Source of the DNA: an uncultured Lacibacter sp.
GTDB taxonomy: Bacteria > Bacteroidota > Bacteroidia > Chitinophagales > Chitinophagaceae
Reading direction: 5' to 3'
Assembly (NCBI RefSeq): GCF_946479605.1
Contig: NZ_CAMLGT010000153.1
Coordinates: 1-9,186, forward strand
Length of the DNA stretch: 9,186 nucleotides
Positions 6,506 through 9,186 of the stretch are shown piece by piece. How positions within the stretch are numbered: the first letter of the stretch is position 1; every line of letters begins with the position of its first letter. A program made the translations under genes and the position numbers. The notes beneath the pieces are model-generated. The model had not been told where the DNA came from. It saw only the letters and a list, made by a program, of their open reading frames with translations, and ran no database searches.

Positions 6506-7387
6506 TTAATCGTTCACTTTAAAATTGAATTGAACAGTAACGGTTGATTCCTGTGCACTTTTGTCGAACTGGATATTACGCAGGTATTCAATAATGGCAT
6601 TGGCATAAGCCTGGCTTACTGATGTGGAGCGTGGTCCGATGCGTACAAATGTACCACGACCTTCGGGTGATACCTTGATCACAGCATAGATCGTTGCTTT
6701 TTCAAGATCGCCACTAAACGAGTAATATTTAATGATCTTACGGTTGCCACTTGTAACTCTTGGGCCTCCTGTGCCTCCACCGCCATTTCCATTATAGTTA
6801 TCGCTATTCGGATTGCCATTTGCTTTCCCCTGATCGCCGGTGCCACCTGCAATACCCTGGTTGCGGCTGTTGTTGTAGGTGTCAGAATTATTTCCACCAG
6901 TACCGGTGCCACCGCCATATACTGCTTTCGGTTTTGGTGGTGCCGGTTTAGGATTTACAACGGTTGTTGCTGCCGGTTTTGTAGTTGCAACCGGTGGCGT
7001 TTCTTTTGGAACCGTCTTTGTTGGCTTTGTTACTTTAGCCGGTTTATTCACTTCCGGTGCATCCGCATCATCACGCTCACTCAGTTCTTTTTCCGGTTCA
7101 TTATCCGAAGCTGCAATTTGTTGCTGCGGTGGAGTGGTTGTTGTTTCAGGGATTGATTCCGGAGCCGGTTCATCGGGAATTAACGGCTGTACATCTCCAA
7201 AACCAATATCACTGTTACCAAGATTTACTTCAATGCCTTCCTCCGGCTGCGGAGGTGTGGGCACTGCCATTGCAATGGTGATCACAAAAAATAAAAACAA
7301 TAACACAGCATGTACCACAATGGTTACTGCTGCTGCTTTGTAATGTTTTTGTGTGTCTGCTGCCTGCATGGTTACATTTTGATACAT
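6506..7387 (-). CDS. TonB-like energy transducer with Pro-rich and Gly/Asn-rich spacer
   Basis: The protein should sit in the inner membrane and pass proton-motive energy to outer-membrane receptors together with ExbB/ExbD. From the chosen ATG it has 293 residues: a short cytoplasmic N-terminus, one TM helix (about 19-42), a stretch with the motif GIEVNLGNSDIGFGDVQP (51-68), and a Pro/Thr/Lys/Glu-rich segment (about 71-155). A Gly/Asn-rich segment follows (about 158-208) with imperfect units SDTYNN and SDNYNGN. A TonB-type C-terminal domain ends it (about 219-293: SGDLEKATIYAVIKVSPEG ... FNFKVND). An upstream ATG at 7432 would add MWHGFPSLQVKELIS; I prefer 7387 because the resulting N-terminus before the TM helix is more family-like, and the ATG at 7369 is also possible. 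No exbB or exbD is nearby. A hairpin terminator follows. Confidence 0.88.
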   Translation of the reverse strand: MYQNVTMQAADTQKHYKAAAVTIVVHAVLLFLFFVITIAMAVPTPPQPEEGIEVNLGNSDIGFGDVQPLIPDEPAPESIPETTTTPPQQQIAASDNEPEKELSERDDADAPEVNKPAKVTKPTKTVPKETPPVATTKPAATTVVNPKPAPPKPKAVYGGGTGTGGNNSDTYNNSRNQGIAGGTGDQGKANGNPNSDNYNGNGGGGTGGPRVTSGNRKIIKYYSFSGDLEKATIYAVIKVSPEGRGTFVRIGPRSTSVSQAYANAIIEYLRNIQFDKSAQESTVTVQFNFKVND

Positions 7388-7478
7388 CGAAATTAACTCT
7401 TTTACCTGTAACGATGGAAAACCATGCCACATTGCATAACAGTTGTGAAGCTTTTAAGAAAATGTTAGCAGAACAGAA

Positions 7479-8195
7479 TCAGTTGAGTTTTTTGTAAATG
7501 GAGTAGGGGAGCCATGTTAACACCCATGCAATCAATGCCCAGCGTTTTGTTACCTGCACTTTACGTTTCTTTTTTTCAATTGCATTAAAAATTTGTTTCA
7601 CTGCTTTGTCGAGCGGAGCCATCCAGAACAACTTATTGCCCTTTGCCATTTCTGTTTGCACAAATCCCGGCTGTATATCGGTAATGGTAATTGGTATTTT
7701 CATTCGGCTTGCTTTTATACTTAAAGCCTCAAGGTAGTTACTCATGTACGCTTTGCTTGCGCCATAAGCAGGTGCCCAGCTGTTTCCTCTGTATGCTGCA
7801 ATAGATGAAATGCCTACTACCTGTCCATAACCCTGCTGCAAAAAATAGTTAAAGGCATAAACAGTGTTTTCAACAAAACCATTAACGTTTATAAGGGTTG
7901 TTTGCTGCTCAATTTCATCGCTTAATGATTTGCTTGCTTCGCCTGTGCCGCTGCTGTAAACAAATACATCCATGCCACCCAGTTGTTCAATTAATTGTTT
8001 AAGATGAAGAAGATTGTCGGGGCCTGTTACATCAAAAGTTTCAACAGATACCTGTTGCGGATATTGTTGTTTTAATTCTTCCAACAGATGTTTGCGGCGC
8101 CCTGTAATACCCACTTTATGTCCTGCTTTGAGATAACATATGGCCAATGCTTTACCAATGCCGGAACTGGCACCAATGATGACAACCTTTTTCAT
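7479..8195 (-). CDS. Short-chain dehydrogenase/reductase (SDR)
   Basis: A 238-residue NAD(P)-dependent oxidoreductase of the classical SDR fold. The cofactor-binding GASSGIG is at 8-14, and TGRR (31-34) after strand 2 has basic residues that favour NADPH. The strand-4 motif usually written NNAG reads YSSGTG here (80-85). Asn in NVNG (103-106), Ser131 in GISS, and the YGASK motif with Tyr144 and Lys148 complete the catalytic set. The C-terminus (about 217-235, RWALIAWVLTWLPYSIYKK) is hydrophobic with flanking basic residues, suggesting peripheral or monotopic membrane attachment. The ATG lies 7 nt after the DMT transporter stop, so the two are co-transcribed; the TonB-like gene follows on the same strand. 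The substrate is not predictable. Confidence 0.93.
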   Translation of the reverse strand: MKKVVIIGASSGIGKALAICYLKAGHKVGITGRRKHLLEELKQQYPQQVSVETFDVTGPDNLLHLKQLIEQLGGMDVFVYSSGTGEASKSLSDEIEQQTTLINVNGFVENTVYAFNYFLQQGYGQVVGISSIAAYRGNSWAPAYGASKAYMSNYLEALSIKASRMKIPITITDIQPGFVQTEMAKGNKLFWMAPLDKAVKQIFNAIEKKKRKVQVTKRWALIAWVLTWLPYSIYKKLN

Positions 8196-8202
8196 GAAGC
8201 GG

Positions 8203-9117
8203 TTATTTTCTTTTCAGCAATACACTGTTGTCAATTGCAAGACCTGCAGCGATCAACATGAAACTGACAATGTGAATATAACTGATTTTTTCCCCAAGAA
8301 TAAATACAGCTTCAATGCTGCTGAAGATGGGGATGAGGTTGCCGAATAGTGCGGTTCGTCCGGCACCCAATTCTTTGATGGATCTGTTCCAAAGTAAAAA
8401 AGAAACGACTGAGGTACCCAAACCAAGATACAGAATAACCCACGCTGTTTGCTGATTCCATTCAACCGGTTTGGTATAAGCAGCTTCTACCAGGTAAGCA
8501 GGCAACAGTAAGGCAGTGCCAATAACAAAAACAAAGAAGAGAAAGCCAACGGCAGAAATGTTTGTTGGTTTTTTGCGGGCAAGGATATTGTAAATAGCAA
8601 AGCTTGTTGCGCCCAGTAATACCCAACCATCGCCACGGCTGAATTCAAGGTGCAACAGGTTTTGAATACTTCCTTTGCTGAGCAGAAAAAGAATACCGGA
8701 TATACAAAGTGCAATACCTGCTATGCGTATCCATTGTATATGTTCTTTCAGAAAATAATGCGCCAGTATAACAGCAATAATCGGAGAGGAAGTAGTGCCG
8801 ATGAGTGCAAGGTTAATGGCTGTTGAACTATGTCCTGCTACATAAACAAGTGTGTTAAAGAGACTGATGCCGGTGAGGCCAGTCCAGAAAAAATAACTTT
8901 TATGTTCTTTTATAATTTGCCAGGAAGGACCAATATGCCTCCACGCCACAGGCAGGAGTAAGATGCAGGCTGTTAACCAACGAAAGAACGCAAGTGTTAC
9001 AGGAGGAATATCATGGATGACCGCACGAGCTACAATAAAGTTCCCGCTCCAGATAATGGTGGCGGCTACCGCAAACAAGATGCCTATTGCAACGTGGTTT
9101 TGGTTCTCATGTTTCAT
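8203..9117 (-). CDS. EamA/DMT-family transporter (RhaT-like drug/metabolite exporter)
   Basis: A 304-residue inner-membrane protein with about ten hydrophobic helices arranged as two EamA repeats, the usual size and topology of the 10-TM drug/metabolite transporter group. The first repeat begins near residue 9 with AIGILFAVAATIIWSGNF, whose WSGNF is typical of the family, and the second begins about 162 with GDGWVLLGATSFAIYNIL. GEKIS near the end of helix 9 and a Lys/Arg-rich C-terminus (LLKRK) fit the family. Members export amino acids, metabolites or drugs; the substrate is unknown here. It is the first gene of the - strand block, with a good promoter directly upstream, and the dehydrogenase follows after 7 nt. 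Confidence 0.93.
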   Translation of the reverse strand: MKHENQNHVAIGILFAVAATIIWSGNFIVARAVIHDIPPVTLAFFRWLTACILLLPVAWRHIGPSWQIIKEHKSYFFWTGLTGISLFNTLVYVAGHSSTAINLALIGTTSSPIIAVILAHYFLKEHIQWIRIAGIALCISGILFLLSKGSIQNLLHLEFSRGDGWVLLGATSFAIYNILARKKPTNISAVGFLFFVFVIGTALLLPAYLVEAAYTKPVEWNQQTAWVILYLGLGTSVVSFLLWNRSIKELGAGRTALFGNLIPIFSSIEAVFILGEKISYIHIVSFMLIAAGLAIDNSVLLKRK

Positions 9118-9122
9118 GCCGC

Positions 9123-9151
9123 CAAAAATAACCGCTGTTGTATTGAATCAA
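9123..9151 (-). promoter_or_regulatory. Bacteroidota-type promoter of the DMT transporter gene
   Basis: Read on the - strand, TTG (9151-9149) is followed after 18 nt by TATTTTTG (9130-9123), an exact TAnnTTTG -7 box, and then by GCGGC and the ATG at 9117. Both elements are present at close to the known spacing, so this is the best promoter in the window. Transcription would start at or next to the ATG. A short dyad ATTGAATCAAT (9142-9152) overlaps the -33 element. Confidence 0.65.
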
Positions 9152-9186
9152 TGGTGCAAAAAAACTTATTTGACGAACGGTAAACG

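Noticed and set aside
6879..7343. 154-residue open frame on the + strand opposite the TonB-like gene
   Set aside because: It is Gly/Ser/Val-rich only because it is the antisense of a Pro/Thr/Gly-rich coding region; there is no domain or start context, and the - strand protein is convincing.
7433..7478. Separate promoter for the TonB-like gene in the gap after the dehydrogenase
   Set aside because: No TAnnTTTG or -33 element was found; the closest, TAATTTCG just before the 7387 ATG, has a mismatch and no partner.
9142..9152. ATTGAATCAAT dyad as an operator of the DMT gene
   Set aside because: Five-base arms in AT-rich DNA are expected by chance; noted only because it overlaps the -33 element.

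Overview
This window looks like an ordinary chromosomal segment of a Bacteroidota bacterium, most likely of the Chitinophagaceae type. The support is: protein style (a TonB-like transducer with a Pro-rich then Gly/Asn-rich spacer, a FKBP isomerase with a signal peptide, a YfiT-type DinB protein); moderately AT-rich DNA; no convincing Shine-Dalgarno sites; and two good matches to the Bacteroidota -7 promoter box (TAnnTTTG) placed almost directly on the start codon. The lineage is inferred from these traits, not from a database search.

Layout. The left third (1-3537) reads on the + strand: the 3' part of class I fructose-1,6-bisphosphatase (fbp), an ABC-2 type ATPase without an adjacent permease, a secreted or periplasmic FKBP-type prolyl isomerase, a YfiT/DinB-like metal-binding protein, and a Nudix hydrolase of the ADP-ribose pyrophosphatase kind. 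The right two thirds (3569-9117) read on the - strand. In transcription order these are an EamA/DMT transporter, a short-chain dehydrogenase/reductase, a TonB-like energy transducer closed by an intrinsic terminator, a six-TM sensor histidine kinase, and folC. The two blocks converge between the Nudix gene and folC.

How the genes relate. The transporter and dehydrogenase are 7 nt apart and surely co-transcribed from the promoter at 9123-9151; the TonB gene follows and the block ends at the 6446-6488 terminator. The histidine kinase then has its own 255-nt upstream region, which holds an operator-like cluster of AACATACG half-sites. folC lies 36 nt downstream of the kinase but has its own -7 box, so it may be read both from the kinase transcript and from a leaderless start. 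The + strand genes are housekeeping functions with no obvious shared pathway.

What stands out is non-coding. Three successive spacers (2314-2380, 2903-2988, 3538-3583) are built from short self-repeating and inverted words, a different word in each, and the last one runs into the 3' end of folC. There is no mobile element, CRISPR array, RNA gene or defence system that I can see, and no stretch longer than 300 nt lacks a gene. I did not find a clearly new biological system here.
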